A DNA stretch of 64,000 nt, from NCBI GenBank assembly GCA_030949385.1, contig JAUZSP010000002.1, positions 1 to 64,000 on the forward strand, written 5' to 3'. The stretch's first letter is position 1. Every line of letters starts with the position of its first letter. This document shows, one piece after another, positions 45,813 through 54,184 of this stretch. Made by a program: the position numbers and the translations under genes. The DNA comes from Gammaproteobacteria bacterium (GTDB lineage: Bacteria > Pseudomonadota > Gammaproteobacteria > JAUZRS01). The notes beneath the pieces were generated by a model that was given only the letters and a program-made list of their open reading frames with translations, did no database searches and was not told the DNA's origin.

Positions 45813-47225
45813 ATGACAAGAAAAGTGGATGTGGCGATTATTGGTTCCGGTTCGGCTGGTTTGAATGCCTTGGGGCAGGTGAGTCGGTCGGGTAAATCGT
45901 TTCTGTTGATCAACGGCGGCCACTGGGGAACCACCTGTGCGCGGGTTGGGTGTATGCCCTCGAAGGCCTTTATTCAGGTGGCTGAGGATTTTCATCGTCG
46001 CAAGTTGTTTGATCGTCACGGCATCGTTGGTGCTGAGCATCTGGAGTTGGATATGGACGAGGCGATGGAGCATGTGCGTGATCTGCGCGACATTTTTGTT
46101 GATCGGGTTAGGGGCAGCAGCACGGATAATATGCCGGAACAGGTCTTGTTGGAAGGGTTTGCTGAGTTCATTTCGCCGACCCGTTTGAAAGTGGGTGATG
46201 AGGAGATCGAGGCAAATAAAGTGGTGATTGCCACCGGTTCGACTCCCATTGTGCCTGCGCCGTGGCGTGAATTTGGTGATCGTGTCATGACCACCGATGA
46301 GATCTTTGAGCAGGAGAGCTTTCCAGAGTCGATGGCGGTCATTGGTCTGGGGGTGATCGGGTTGGAGCTGGGGCAGGCCTTGAGCCGTTTTGGGGTGAAG
46401 GTCACCGGCATTGATCAGTTGCACGGTCTGGGTGGTTTGAGTGATCCGGTGGCGCAAAAGGTTGCCTTTGAGACTCTGAACAAAGAGTTCCCCCTCTGGT
46501 TGGGTGAACCTGCCCAAATCACTGAAGGCGATAATGGCAAGTTGTTGGTGACTGCCGGTGACAAATCAGTTCAGGTGGATAAGGTGCTGGTGAGCGTCGG
46601 TCGTCGGCCTAATTTGGCCGGTTTGAAGTTGGAAAATCTGGGTGTGGCGTTGAATGCGGCTGGTGTGCCTGAGTTTGATTCTAATACCATGCAAATTGGC
46701 GATTTACCGATTTTTATGGCGGGTGATATGACCGATGAGCGCCCCATTTTGCATGAGGCGGGTGATGAGGGCAAAATCGCCGGTTACAACGCTTCTCATG
46801 ATGAGATTCAGGCTTTTAAACGCAAACAGACCTTGGCCATCACCTTCTGTGATCCCAACATCACTTTGGTGGGTGCGCCGTGGTCGGAGCTGGAAGGGCG
46901 TGACGATGTGGTGGTGGGTGAGATGCGCATGGGGCCGGTGGGTCGGGCTTTGATCATGGGCAAGAACAAAGGGGTAATTCGGGTTTACGCTGAAAAAAGC
47001 AGTGGCACATTGCTGGGTGCTGAATTAGTGACGGCTCATGCGGAACATCTGGGGCATCTGCTGGCGTGGTCGATGCAGCAGGAGCAGACGGTGTTTGATG
47101 TTTTGCGGATGCCTTTTTATCACCCCGTGCTGGAAGAGGCGCTGCAAGCGGCGTTGAACGATCTACGCAGTAAGGTGGATGCGCCTGTTGATGCGGAGTT
47201 GATTGCCGGTTTGGCGTTGTTGTAA
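45813..47225 (+). CDS. Dihydrolipoamide dehydrogenase-like flavoprotein disulfide reductase
   Basis: A 470-aa class I pyridine-nucleotide disulfide oxidoreductase. FAD motif AIIGSGSAGLNAL, redox-active pair CARVGCMPSK, NAD(P) motif AVIGLGVIGLELGQAL, ATG motif VIATGSTP, and GDMTDERPILHEAGDEG. The C-terminal dimer domain ends in MPFYHPVLEEALQAAL, with the His of the His-Glu pair. No 2-oxoacid dehydrogenase subunits adjoin it, so the partner may be another lipoyl or thiol protein. The ATG at 45813 follows GGTGA; the longer frame is rejected. A terminator follows. Confidence 0.88.
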   Translation: MTRKVDVAIIGSGSAGLNALGQVSRSGKSFLLINGGHWGTTCARVGCMPSKAFIQVAEDFHRRKLFDRHGIVGAEHLELDMDEAMEHVRDLRDIFVDRVRGSSTDNMPEQVLLEGFAEFISPTRLKVGDEEIEANKVVIATGSTPIVPAPWREFGDRVMTTDEIFEQESFPESMAVIGLGVIGLELGQALSRFGVKVTGIDQLHGLGGLSDPVAQKVAFETLNKEFPLWLGEPAQITEGDNGKLLVTAGDKSVQVDKVLVSVGRRPNLAGLKLENLGVALNAAGVPEFDSNTMQIGDLPIFMAGDMTDERPILHEAGDEGKIAGYNASHDEIQAFKRKQTLAITFCDPNITLVGAPWSELEGRDDVVVGEMRMGPVGRALIMGKNKGVIRVYAEKSSGTLLGAELVTAHAEHLGHLLAWSMQQEQTVFDVLRMPFYHPVLEEALQAALNDLRSKVDAPVDAELIAGLALL

Positions 47226-47252
47226 GGTTGAAAGCATAGGTGGATGCGTGCT

Positions 47253-47291
47253 CATCACTCTGAAAAATATTTTTTAGGGTGATGGTTTTTT
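47253..47291 (+). terminator. Rho-independent terminator after the disulfide reductase
   Basis: CATCACTCT pairs with AGGGTGATG with one bulge across an A/T-rich loop (47253-47284), then six T. Confidence 0.75.
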
Positions 47292-47349
47292 GGTATTACT
47301 GAACTTTTTTTGATGATCTTCCTTTTTGTGGTTTCAGGGTTTATTCAGC

Positions 47350-47529
47350 ATGGCAACTAAGAACAAAAACATTCGTAAAGCAACCTCTCATCGTAATGCA
47401 ATCCAAAAAAAATTAACTGAGTTTGTTAAGCGTTGGAAAGATGAGTCTAAAGAAGAGTTTAAAAATGAAATGGATCGGCTCTCTTTTCTCTTTGAACGCT
47501 ACGCTGAATTGACGAAAGAGCCTTGTTGA
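47350..47529 (+). CDS. Small basic helical protein upstream of the RloA/RloB pair
   Basis: A 59-aa, lysine- and glutamate-rich protein (MATKNKNIRKATSHRNAIQ, then a helix FVKRWKDESKEEF...FLFERYAEL). No membrane segment. It lies 68 bp upstream of the RloA-like gene and on the same strand, so it may belong to the defence operon, possibly as a small regulator. The function is not known. Confidence 0.5.
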   Translation: MATKNKNIRKATSHRNAIQKKLTEFVKRWKDESKEEFKNEMDRLSFLFERYAELTKEPC

Positions 47530-47597
47530 CCAAATGGATTTCCGTCTCTATTTGACGAGAGTAAGTGGTTTTTCCATTGCATGTGTAGGGTAAAAAA

Positions 47598-48743
47598 ATG
47601 ATAACGTATTTTGAAATTAAAAATTTTCGTTCTCTTGAAGATGTTTTCGTCAATTGGTGTGATGAAAACAGCAGTGCTCCACCGAGCAACGTATCTGTAA
47701 TTTTTGGCAACAACGCCTCAGGTAAGACAACCTTGATTCGAGCAGTGGAGTTTTTTCGAGATATTTTCAGTGGTTATCAAGGGGGATGTACACCGGCTAA
47801 TCTTCTGTTTGCACATTGTGATAACGCCAGCAAACAGATTGAGTTGAGCTGTGATGTTGTTTTGGATGGGAATACCTATCAATACAGTAATATATTGAAA
47901 GTTGATGACGATATATTGGAATCTGTTGCCGAATCCTTAGATTTCACCCCCTTTAGAGCAAGAACATCGCAAACGTTATTTTCATACAATGGCGATGATG
48001 TGGGTAATCTGCGCCTCTCCAGTTATTTGTTGCGTGCGCGCGTTGATGGCGAAAATAAAAAACGCATTGATTGTTTTTTAGAGTATGTGCAAAGTATTCA
48101 AGCCATCTCAAAACGGATTGAAGAGCATGTTGTGGATGTTGCCAAAGCGTTGATGAAAGACCCAGAGTTAAAGCAGCAGTTGGAAAACATGCTGGGTAAT
48201 TTTGACTTGCATATTGATAAAGTGACGGAAAAAAGAAATGATTTTTTGTCGGGTCAGGTGCATGTGGAATTTCATCATCACGATTTAGATAGGACTCTCC
48301 CCATTGAGCATGAGTCTCATGGAACCCAAGGGCTTTACGTATTGCTGTTTTATGTTTTAACCAGCTTACGTGACCAAAGTTTATTGTTGATAGATGAGAT
48401 AGAGAGTGCCATTCATCCTGATATTGTTGAACTTTTGATTCGACTGATTCAGAAAAAAGGTTTGAGTAAGAAAAAACGCTACCCACAGTTTATTTTCACA
48501 AGCCATCAAGTTGAACTGATGAAATGTTTGGGTAGCAAGCGGGCTATTTTTCTGGCTGAAAAAAGTCTCCGTGGAGCGACTGATATTAAGAGTGCGGCTG
48601 ATTTTTCAGGAATCGGTGGTGTGCGTGATGCGTACAATAAATATAAAAAAGGGCGCTTGGGAGCAAGCCCCTATCTAAGTGAAGAACTGGATAAAATTTC
48701 CCTCACACTGCGTCAGCATATGGATTCCGAGGTGGCAGATTGA
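47598..48743 (+). CDS. RloA/AbiLi-type AAA15 ATPase (defence)
   Basis: A 381-aa ABC/SMC-like ATPase: Walker A IFGNNASGKTTL near residue 36, signature-like HGTQGLYVLLFYVL, Walker B LLLIDEIESAIHPDIVELL and H-loop FTSHQVELMK. It is the usual partner of RloB-family proteins. The pair is linked to restriction loci and to the AbiL abortive-infection system. Its stop overlaps the rloB ATG (TGATG), so the two are translated together. It is AT-richer than the flanking genes, a sign of transfer. Confidence 0.85.
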   Translation: MITYFEIKNFRSLEDVFVNWCDENSSAPPSNVSVIFGNNASGKTTLIRAVEFFRDIFSGYQGGCTPANLLFAHCDNASKQIELSCDVVLDGNTYQYSNILKVDDDILESVAESLDFTPFRARTSQTLFSYNGDDVGNLRLSSYLLRARVDGENKKRIDCFLEYVQSIQAISKRIEEHVVDVAKALMKDPELKQQLENMLGNFDLHIDKVTEKRNDFLSGQVHVEFHHHDLDRTLPIEHESHGTQGLYVLLFYVLTSLRDQSLLLIDEIESAIHPDIVELLIRLIQKKGLSKKKRYPQFIFTSHQVELMKCLGSKRAIFLAEKSLRGATDIKSAADFSGIGGVRDAYNKYKKGRLGASPYLSEELDKISLTLRQHMDSEVAD

Positions 48744-49335
48744 TGGTAAAAAGAAGGCGGAGGCAGTCGTCTATCCCTCTTTATAGAGATTTTTTGATTT
48801 ATGTTTCAGGTGCGTATGAAAAAGCATACATGCAGGCTTTGCATGGGCTTTTGAGAGAGAAGTGGAACGTAAACTTGCATTGTGAAGAGTATCAAGGTGG
48901 TGCTGATTTTTACTCTGGTATTGCGGCTTTGAAAAAAAGATTTACAGTTTAAGAGAAAAAAAAGCATTACTAGAAATATTGAAAAGTCTGAGAAAATTTT
49001 CATTCAAGGTGATATGGATGTGGAGAGGATTACTCGACAATTTAGCCTGTTTGAACAAGAGTTAAAAAAGACAGATTCTAGGTGTGAGTTGGTTCCTAGC
49101 GTTCGTTGTTTTGAATCGTGGTTAAAGGCGCACTTTGGGACTATTATGAATGAAAAGGAGGGGGTGACAAAACAGGATATTGATGCCTATATTACGGGTT
49201 ACAGTGTAGGGGTTGGTGTTGCGAAAAAAATACTTTGATCGTTCGCTGGACTGGTCAATGATTGAAAGAGCGATGGATTCTAAAACAGGTAATCGCTCGT
49301 TTCGTGATTTCATTGAACAGATTGGGTCAAAATAG
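48743..49335 (+). pseudogene. RloB/AbiLii-type protein, frameshifted twice
   Basis: Three consecutive frames together make one RloB-like protein of about 197 aa: YVSGAYEKAYMQALHGLL in the first, KIFIQGDMDVERITRQFSLFEQ and PSVRCFESWLKAHF in the second, DRSLDWSMIERAMDS and SFRDFIEQIG in the third. The breaks coincide with two runs of seven A (48932-48938 and 49224-49230); six A in each restores the frame. The domain has a Toprim-like or nuclease role in the family. As written the defence pair is inactive, unless slippage or a sequencing error explains the breaks. Confidence 0.85.
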
Positions 49336-49471
49336 GTGATTGTGGTTGGTAGCAGCAACTTCTTGCAACGATGCTTCTATTACCTTTGTGCAATGGCCGA
49401 GTATGGTCAGATCCTTTAGAATACCCTGTTAAATTGTATTGTTTTCCTTCATCTTCCCCTCAGGAGTTTCC

Positions 49472-49774
49472 ATGTCCTCTTCCGACCTAAGCCACGAACA
49501 TCGCGTTCTAATTGCGATGCGTAAAACGCTCTCTGCCATTATCAAGGACGTCACCCCAGACCCTGGAACACGCCACCCTCTGACCGACAGCACCATCAAT
49601 GACATTCGCCACTGTTTTGCGCTGATCTCTGCGCGGGAAAAAGAGCTGGCGGAAGAACGAGGCAATTATCAGCAAGCGCGGCCTCGTTTTGTGGATGAGC
49701 CGAGTGACACCAAGGTGGTGTCGTTGAGCAGCATTCGTAAGGTGAAGAGCGATAACAAGAGTACGGAGCAGTAA
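49472..49774 (+). CDS. Conserved hypothetical protein
   Basis: A 100-aa soluble protein (LSHEHRVLIAMRKTLSAIIKD, PLTDSTINDIRHCFALISAREKELAEERG, KVVSLSSIRKV). The ATG at 49472 has CAGGAG upstream. It is 1 bp from the next gene, so the two form an operon. I recall similar short proteins in other sulfur-oxidising gammaproteobacteria, without known function. Confidence 0.6.
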   Translation: MSSSDLSHEHRVLIAMRKTLSAIIKDVTPDPGTRHPLTDSTINDIRHCFALISAREKELAEERGNYQQARPRFVDEPSDTKVVSLSSIRKVKSDNKSTEQ

Positions 49775-49775
49775 C

Positions 49776-50186
49776 ATGAGTCAGGAAAGCGGTGTGGATG
49801 AGCGTATGGAGCAGACCAAAGCGGTGATTCAGTTGCTCGACAGTTGGGGGGTGAACGCTGAGGATCGGACGTTGCTGTTGGGTTTGCCAAAAGAGATTAA
49901 ATCACGGCATCTGGATCAGTTTCGTAAATCAACACCGTTGCCGGACGATGCCAAGGTTAATGAACACGTCGCTCATCTGATTGGAATTTACGATGCGCTG
50001 CGCACCAGTTACCCCACCAATGAAGGTATGGCGGCGATTTGGTTGAAAAAAGCCAATAAGAAATTTGATGATCGAGCGCCTTTAATGACCATGATTGAGG
50101 GTGGTTTGATGGGTTTAATGACGGTGCGAGCACACTTGGATTGCACCTTTGCTTGGTACTGGGCTGAGCAGAGCATGAAAAAATAG
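49776..50186 (+). CDS. DUF2384 (MbcA/ParS/Xre antitoxin C-terminal)-like protein without a toxin partner
   Basis: A 136-aa protein. The N-terminal half has a helical regulator-like region (VIQLLDSWGVNAEDRTLLLGLP). The C-terminal half reads GMAAIWLKKANKKFDDRAPLMTMIEGGLMGLMTVRAHLD, the pattern of the DUF2384 toxin-binding domain. No RES or other toxin gene adjoins it, unlike the pair at 36.7 kb. It forms an operon with the preceding small gene. It may be a housekeeping regulator rather than an antitoxin. Confidence 0.6.
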   Translation: MSQESGVDERMEQTKAVIQLLDSWGVNAEDRTLLLGLPKEIKSRHLDQFRKSTPLPDDAKVNEHVAHLIGIYDALRTSYPTNEGMAAIWLKKANKKFDDRAPLMTMIEGGLMGLMTVRAHLDCTFAWYWAEQSMKK

Positions 50187-50326
50187 TATATTAAATAACA
50201 CAAACTATTACCAAGGGGATAGTTTATTGCTCTTTCCTCTTGCCCTTAAGGGGTAATTGGCTTATAAAATGGGTAGGCTTCGTTGCATTAGACGTTGCGG
50301 TCGTTTTTTAAGGCAAGGGTGATGAG

Positions 50327-50761
50327 ATGAGCCGGTTATTAAGTTTATCCAGAGCAGCTCGATTGGCGGGTGTTAGCCGTGGTGAAATTCAGGCCAAGAT
50401 CCGCATGGGCGTTTTGACTACGTTTGAGGGCAGCGTGAAGTTGGACAATCTGTTGGTGGTCTATCCTGAGCTTGACGTTGAAGAGAGTGGCATGATTGAA
50501 CGCACCGCACGCATTCGTGCTAACGCTCACACCAAATATCAGCACGATTGTTTGCCGTCTGAAGCGCAATTGGCGGCAGAAGTGAACCGGCTGAAAGTAG
50601 AGTTAAGCTCTGCTAATGCTAAAATTGAGAACTATCATCACTTGGTGATGAGTCTTAAAGAGCGTCTTTTGGGTATGCGAGCAGAATGCACTCATCAGCA
50701 AAAAGCGATGTTGCAAGCGGTGGTGCATTGGATGTCCCATAAGGTGGAACACTGGAAGTAG
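50327..50761 (+). CDS. Helix-turn-helix plus coiled-coil protein
   Basis: A 144-aa protein: an N-terminal MerR-like HTH (LSLSRAARLAGVSRGEIQAKIRMG), a short linker and a coiled coil (about residues 85-125, AEVNRLKVELSSANAKIENYH). The same N-terminal element occurs in longer 2Fe-2S or regulatory proteins of related bacteria, so this may be a stand-alone regulator. It is convergent with bpt. Confidence 0.6.
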   Translation: MSRLLSLSRAARLAGVSRGEIQAKIRMGVLTTFEGSVKLDNLLVVYPELDVEESGMIERTARIRANAHTKYQHDCLPSEAQLAAEVNRLKVELSSANAKIENYHHLVMSLKERLLGMRAECTHQQKAMLQAVVHWMSHKVEHWK

Positions 50762-50762
50762 A

Positions 50763-51468
50763 TCAGGCGATCTGCCACTGTTTTTGCTGAAAAATCTCCA
50801 CGGGTTGATAGTCACCCTTGTAACTCATTTTGCGACACTCTTTGATCCAGTAACCCAAATAGAGATGTTCTAATCCCAACCGTCGTGCGTGTTGAATTTG
50901 CCAAAGAATGGCAAATTTCCCCAGCGCCCTCTTGTTCTGTTCGGGATCGAAAAAGGTGTAGACCGCTGATAAGCCGTTCTTTAGCTGGTCGGTAACTGCC
51001 ACGGCCAGCAGCCGTTCCCCAAGTCGAAACTCCACAAACAGTGTCTCACCCCAATCGGTAATTAAAAACTGTTGATAGCTCTCTGAAGTGGGGTTGGCCA
51101 TGCTGCCATCGCCATGACGAGAGTTGAGATAACGTGCGTAGAGCTGGAAGTGCTCCTCACAAAAGCCACTGTTTTTCACTGTGATGCTAAGATCTTGATT
51201 GCTTTTTTTGGTTGCGTCGTTGACTGCGGTTGGGTTGAAATTGATTGACCGGAATGCGAGCAGGCAGACAGGCCTGGCACTCGTCGCAGTAGGGCTGATA
51301 AACCATATTGCCACTGCGACGAAAGCCTTGCGCCACCAGTTGGCTGTAAAGCCGTTGGTTCATGTCGAGATTGGGGTCGATAAAACGATTGATGCAGCTT
51401 TCTTCGGGCAAATAATTGCACGGCTCTGGATGGGAGGCGTAGAGTAAAATTTGTTGTGTTTGCTGCAT
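50763..51468 (-). pseudogene. bpt: Aspartate/glutamate leucyltransferase (N-end rule), frameshifted
   Basis: Bpt transfers Leu from tRNA to proteins with N-terminal Asp or Glu, marking them for ClpAP. The N-terminal part (CNYLPEESCINRFIDP, YCDECQACLPARIPVNQF) ends in a wrong frame at a run of seven A in the coding sense (51203-51209 on the plus strand). The rest (NQDLSITVKNSGF, HFQLYARYLNSRHGDG, YTFFDP, LYLGYWIKECRKMSYK) is in another frame. Six A restores the family sequence SQRRNQKSNQDLS. Confidence 0.9.
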
Positions 51469-51481
51469 ATTTAAGCGAACC

Positions 51482-52039
51482 CTACGGCGTTTTTAAGCAG
51501 TGCTTGAGCTGATTTTGAACGTGTTTTAGACCGAGTTTTTCTAAGTGCTTGATGTTTCGTTGTGGGATGATTTCGGGGTTGGGGTAGTGAAGAAGCACTT
51601 CTTCTAAATGGGCTTCGCGGATAAAGTGCAGCATTGGGTAAGGGGAGCGATTGCTGTAATTGCTCGGATCATCGGAGTGTGTGCCAGAAAAGTGGTAGTG
51701 GGGATGAAAGGTGGCAATTTGGATTTCACCCACCAAATCCTGTTCGTTAAGCAGTTGTTCTATCCAGTTAAGTTGATCGTTAAACTCAAAAAAATCATTC
51801 AGCATGCAAGGGATAATCAGCAGAGTGGTAGCAATGATGTTAGCAGCGGTTGTCTGTAAGCGGTGCAGTTCGGCGACAATATCTGCATGCAGATTTTGAT
51901 TGTTCGTGGCCTGGCTGACGGCGTAATGCAGTTGTTGTTGCTCAACGACCGCCTCTGCAAACGGGCAGAGGTTTTCTTTGATCACAACATTGTGTAGCCA
52001 ACAGTCGGTCTGTTGGATTATCTGTGGGTTTGAGTTCAT
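51482..52039 (-). CDS. DUF1415 family protein
   Basis: A 185-aa soluble protein. The DUF1415 hallmarks are CWLHNVVIKENLCPFA near the start, FHPHYHFSGTHSDDPSNYSNRSPYPMLHFIRE in the middle (given in overlapping parts), and NIKHLEKLG near the end. The conserved Cys and His residues suggest metal or cofactor binding, but no function is established. It lies 13 bp upstream of bpt on the same strand. Confidence 0.88.
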   Translation of the reverse strand: MNSNPQIIQQTDCWLHNVVIKENLCPFAEAVVEQQQLHYAVSQATNNQNLHADIVAELHRLQTTAANIIATTLLIIPCMLNDFFEFNDQLNWIEQLLNEQDLVGEIQIATFHPHYHFSGTHSDDPSNYSNRSPYPMLHFIREAHLEEVLLHYPNPEIIPQRNIKHLEKLGLKHVQNQLKHCLKTP

Positions 52040-52063
52040 CAGTGTTGCTTATTATGCTTTAAT

Positions 52064-52336
52064 TTAATAAGCGCTGTGTGCTTGATTTTCTGGCAAGGTG
52101 ATGTTGAGCTCCAGCACTTCATAGTCACCTTCGTGATCCATTTGTACTTTGACCTGATGATCTTCCACTTGCACGTATTTACGAATAACGTTAATCAGTT
52201 CTTCTTTTAGTGCCGGTAAATAGCTGGGGGTGCCACGTTGAGCACGCTCGTGAGTGATGACAATTTGTAATCTCTCTTTAGCAATGCGGGCGCTGTTATT
52301 TTCCCTCGGGGGGCGAAAACGTTCAAATAAATTCAT
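52064..52336 (-). CDS. minE: Cell division topological specificity factor MinE
   Basis: A 90-aa protein: the N-terminal membrane-targeting and MinD-binding part (MNLFERFRPPRENNSARIAKERLQIVITHER, in part) and the C-terminal dimer domain (ALKEELINVIRKYV, LELNITLP). It stimulates MinD ATPase and drives the pole-to-pole oscillation. The start at 52336 is the family start; five codons upstream are discarded. It lies 7 bp after minD. Confidence 0.96.
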   Translation of the reverse strand: MNLFERFRPPRENNSARIAKERLQIVITHERAQRGTPSYLPALKEELINVIRKYVQVEDHQVKVQMDHEGDYEVLELNITLPENQAHSAY

Positions 52337-52343
52337 AATATCT

Positions 52344-53153
52344 TCATCCAAATAGACGTTTCAAGAGGTTTTTCTTTTCCATATCAATAAACCGATAGGG
52401 CCTCTCTTTACCTAAAAATCGTGCTACCAGATCGTCGTAGGCTTGTCCGGCGTCACTTTCTTGATCCAAAATAATCGGCGTGCCTGAATTGGATGCTTTT
52501 AAAACGCTGGCAGACTCAGGGATAACACCGAGTAATTTAATACCAAGAATGTCTAAAATATCGTCAATGCTGAGCATCTCGCCGCTCTCCACCCGCTCAG
52601 GATTGTAGCGGGAGATCAGCAGGTGTTCTTTAATCGGCTCCAGCCCCTGTTCGGCACGGTAGGATTTGCTTTGTAAAATACCCAGAATTCGATCCGAATC
52701 TCGTACCGATGAGACTTCAGGGTTGGTTACCACCAGTGCTTCATCGGCGTAATAGAGTGCCATCAGCGCGCCGCGTTCGATGCCCGCTGGCGAATCACAA
52801 ATAATGTACTCAAAGCCCATCTCTTTGAGCTGGTTCAATACTTCGCCAACGCCTTCACGGGAGAGGGCATCTTTATCTCGCGTTTGTGATGCGGGCAATA
52901 TGTATAGATTTTTGACTCGTTTGTCTTTTATCAGGGCTTGATTGAGATTAGACTCGTGATTGATGACATTGACAAAGTCGTAGACCACGCGGCGTTCACA
53001 GCCCATGATCAAATCCAGATTGCGTAGGCCGACATCGAAGTCGATGACCACTGTTTTGTGCCCTGCTAACGCCAATCCGGTAGCAAGTGCGGCGCTGGTG
53101 GTGGTTTTCCCTACACCGCCTTTGCCGGATGTTGCGACGATGATTTTTGACAA
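52344..53153 (-). CDS. minD: Septum site-determining ATPase MinD
   Basis: A 269-aa deviant Walker A ATPase (SGKGGVGKTTTSAALATGLA), with FDVGLRNLDLIMGCERRVVYDF, DSPAGIERGALMALYYAD and a C-terminal amphipathic membrane-targeting helix (KKNLLKRLFG). The start is TTG at 53153: an exact AGGAGG lies seven bases upstream and E. coli MinD begins at the corresponding residue. The longer in-frame extension is not homologous. minC, minD and minE follow one another on the same strand. Confidence 0.96.
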   Translation of the reverse strand: MSKIIVATSGKGGVGKTTTSAALATGLALAGHKTVVIDFDVGLRNLDLIMGCERRVVYDFVNVINHESNLNQALIKDKRVKNLYILPASQTRDKDALSREGVGEVLNQLKEMGFEYIICDSPAGIERGALMALYYADEALVVTNPEVSSVRDSDRILGILQSKSYRAEQGLEPIKEHLLISRYNPERVESGEMLSIDDILDILGIKLLGVIPESASVLKASNSGTPIILDQESDAGQAYDDLVARFLGKERPYRFIDMEKKNLLKRLFG

Positions 53154-53328
53154 AGTTAATCCTCCTGAACCTTGTATTGATTGCATTGATTTCAAATAGG
53201 ACATTAATAGTAATGTCTTAAAAATAACAACGGCAGAAAAGCAGTCAACTTTGGCTGTCGTTGGTTGGGTGTCTCCGTGATATGGGTTTGTCGAGCTTGA
53301 AGGGGGGGCTTCCATGCACCCACCTTCA

Positions 53329-54018
53329 TTATAAATGGGAAATGATAAGCCGGTCTCTCTCGTCTAAGCGAATTTGTACCGCTTGATTGTCTGAATCAGA
53401 TTTTAACTCTTCAATTAGGCGATAATTGCCAGCTACAGAAACTAATTCGGCTTGTAGGCTTTGGCAGAATATTTGTGCGTTTGCATCGCCTTTTACTCCT
53501 GCCAGTGCTCTGCCTCTGAGGGTGCCATAAACATGGATTGAGCCATCGGCGAGCAATTCAGCGCCAGCACTGACTGAAGAGAGAATCACCAAATCCGCTT
53601 GTTTCGCATAGACCTGTTGCCCTGAACGCACGGGTTTATTGATTACTAACGGAGGAGAGGGGTGTTTCTGTGCGGTTTTTTCTGTGTCAGGTTTGCCGAG
53701 ATGGCTCTCTGCAAAAATGGCCAAGTTCAGTTGTTTGGCTTGGCTGGCGTGAATGGAGCGGGCAGGACGAATTCCAACGGGGATTAAACCGTGTTCGCGC
53801 AGTTGCCGCGTTAATGCTTTCAGGTCGATCTCCCGTTCGTCGCTTAATTCCGATAGGTCAATCATAACGGGTGCGTTCTGAAAAAAATCTGGTGACTGTT
53901 TGAGTTTTTCATCTAAGGCCGTTTCTATGGCGTTGAGATTGGGGTCGATTACCTGCAAAACAGTGAGGGTAAAGGCATTGGCTTTAAAACGCAGTGCCGT
54001 TGCAGGGGGTGTGGTCAT
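53329..54018 (-). CDS. minC: Septum site-determining protein MinC
   Basis: A 229-aa FtsZ-assembly inhibitor. The N-terminal domain (ALRFKANAFTLTVLQV, VMIDLSEL) is followed by a linker and the C-terminal beta-helix that binds MinD (GQQVYAKQADLVILSSVSAGAELLADGSIHVYGTLRGRALAG, in part). The min operon lies in the order C-D-E, with 175 bp between minC and minD. Confidence 0.95.
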   Translation of the reverse strand: MTTPPATALRFKANAFTLTVLQVIDPNLNAIETALDEKLKQSPDFFQNAPVMIDLSELSDEREIDLKALTRQLREHGLIPVGIRPARSIHASQAKQLNLAIFAESHLGKPDTEKTAQKHPSPPLVINKPVRSGQQVYAKQADLVILSSVSAGAELLADGSIHVYGTLRGRALAGVKGDANAQIFCQSLQAELVSVAGNYRLIEELKSDSDNQAVQIRLDERDRLIISHL

Positions 54019-54184
54019 GCCATTGATCCAAAAAAAATCATCGTTGAGGTCTGTTTATACCGTGCTGAAAAAAAAAGGGCAAGGGGCAGATGGGGGCGTT
54101 ATTTATCTTAATCGACTTGCAAAGCAAAAAGTGCAGTGCAAGACTGCCTATTGATCAAAACAGGACAAAATATTGAGGTGAGAT

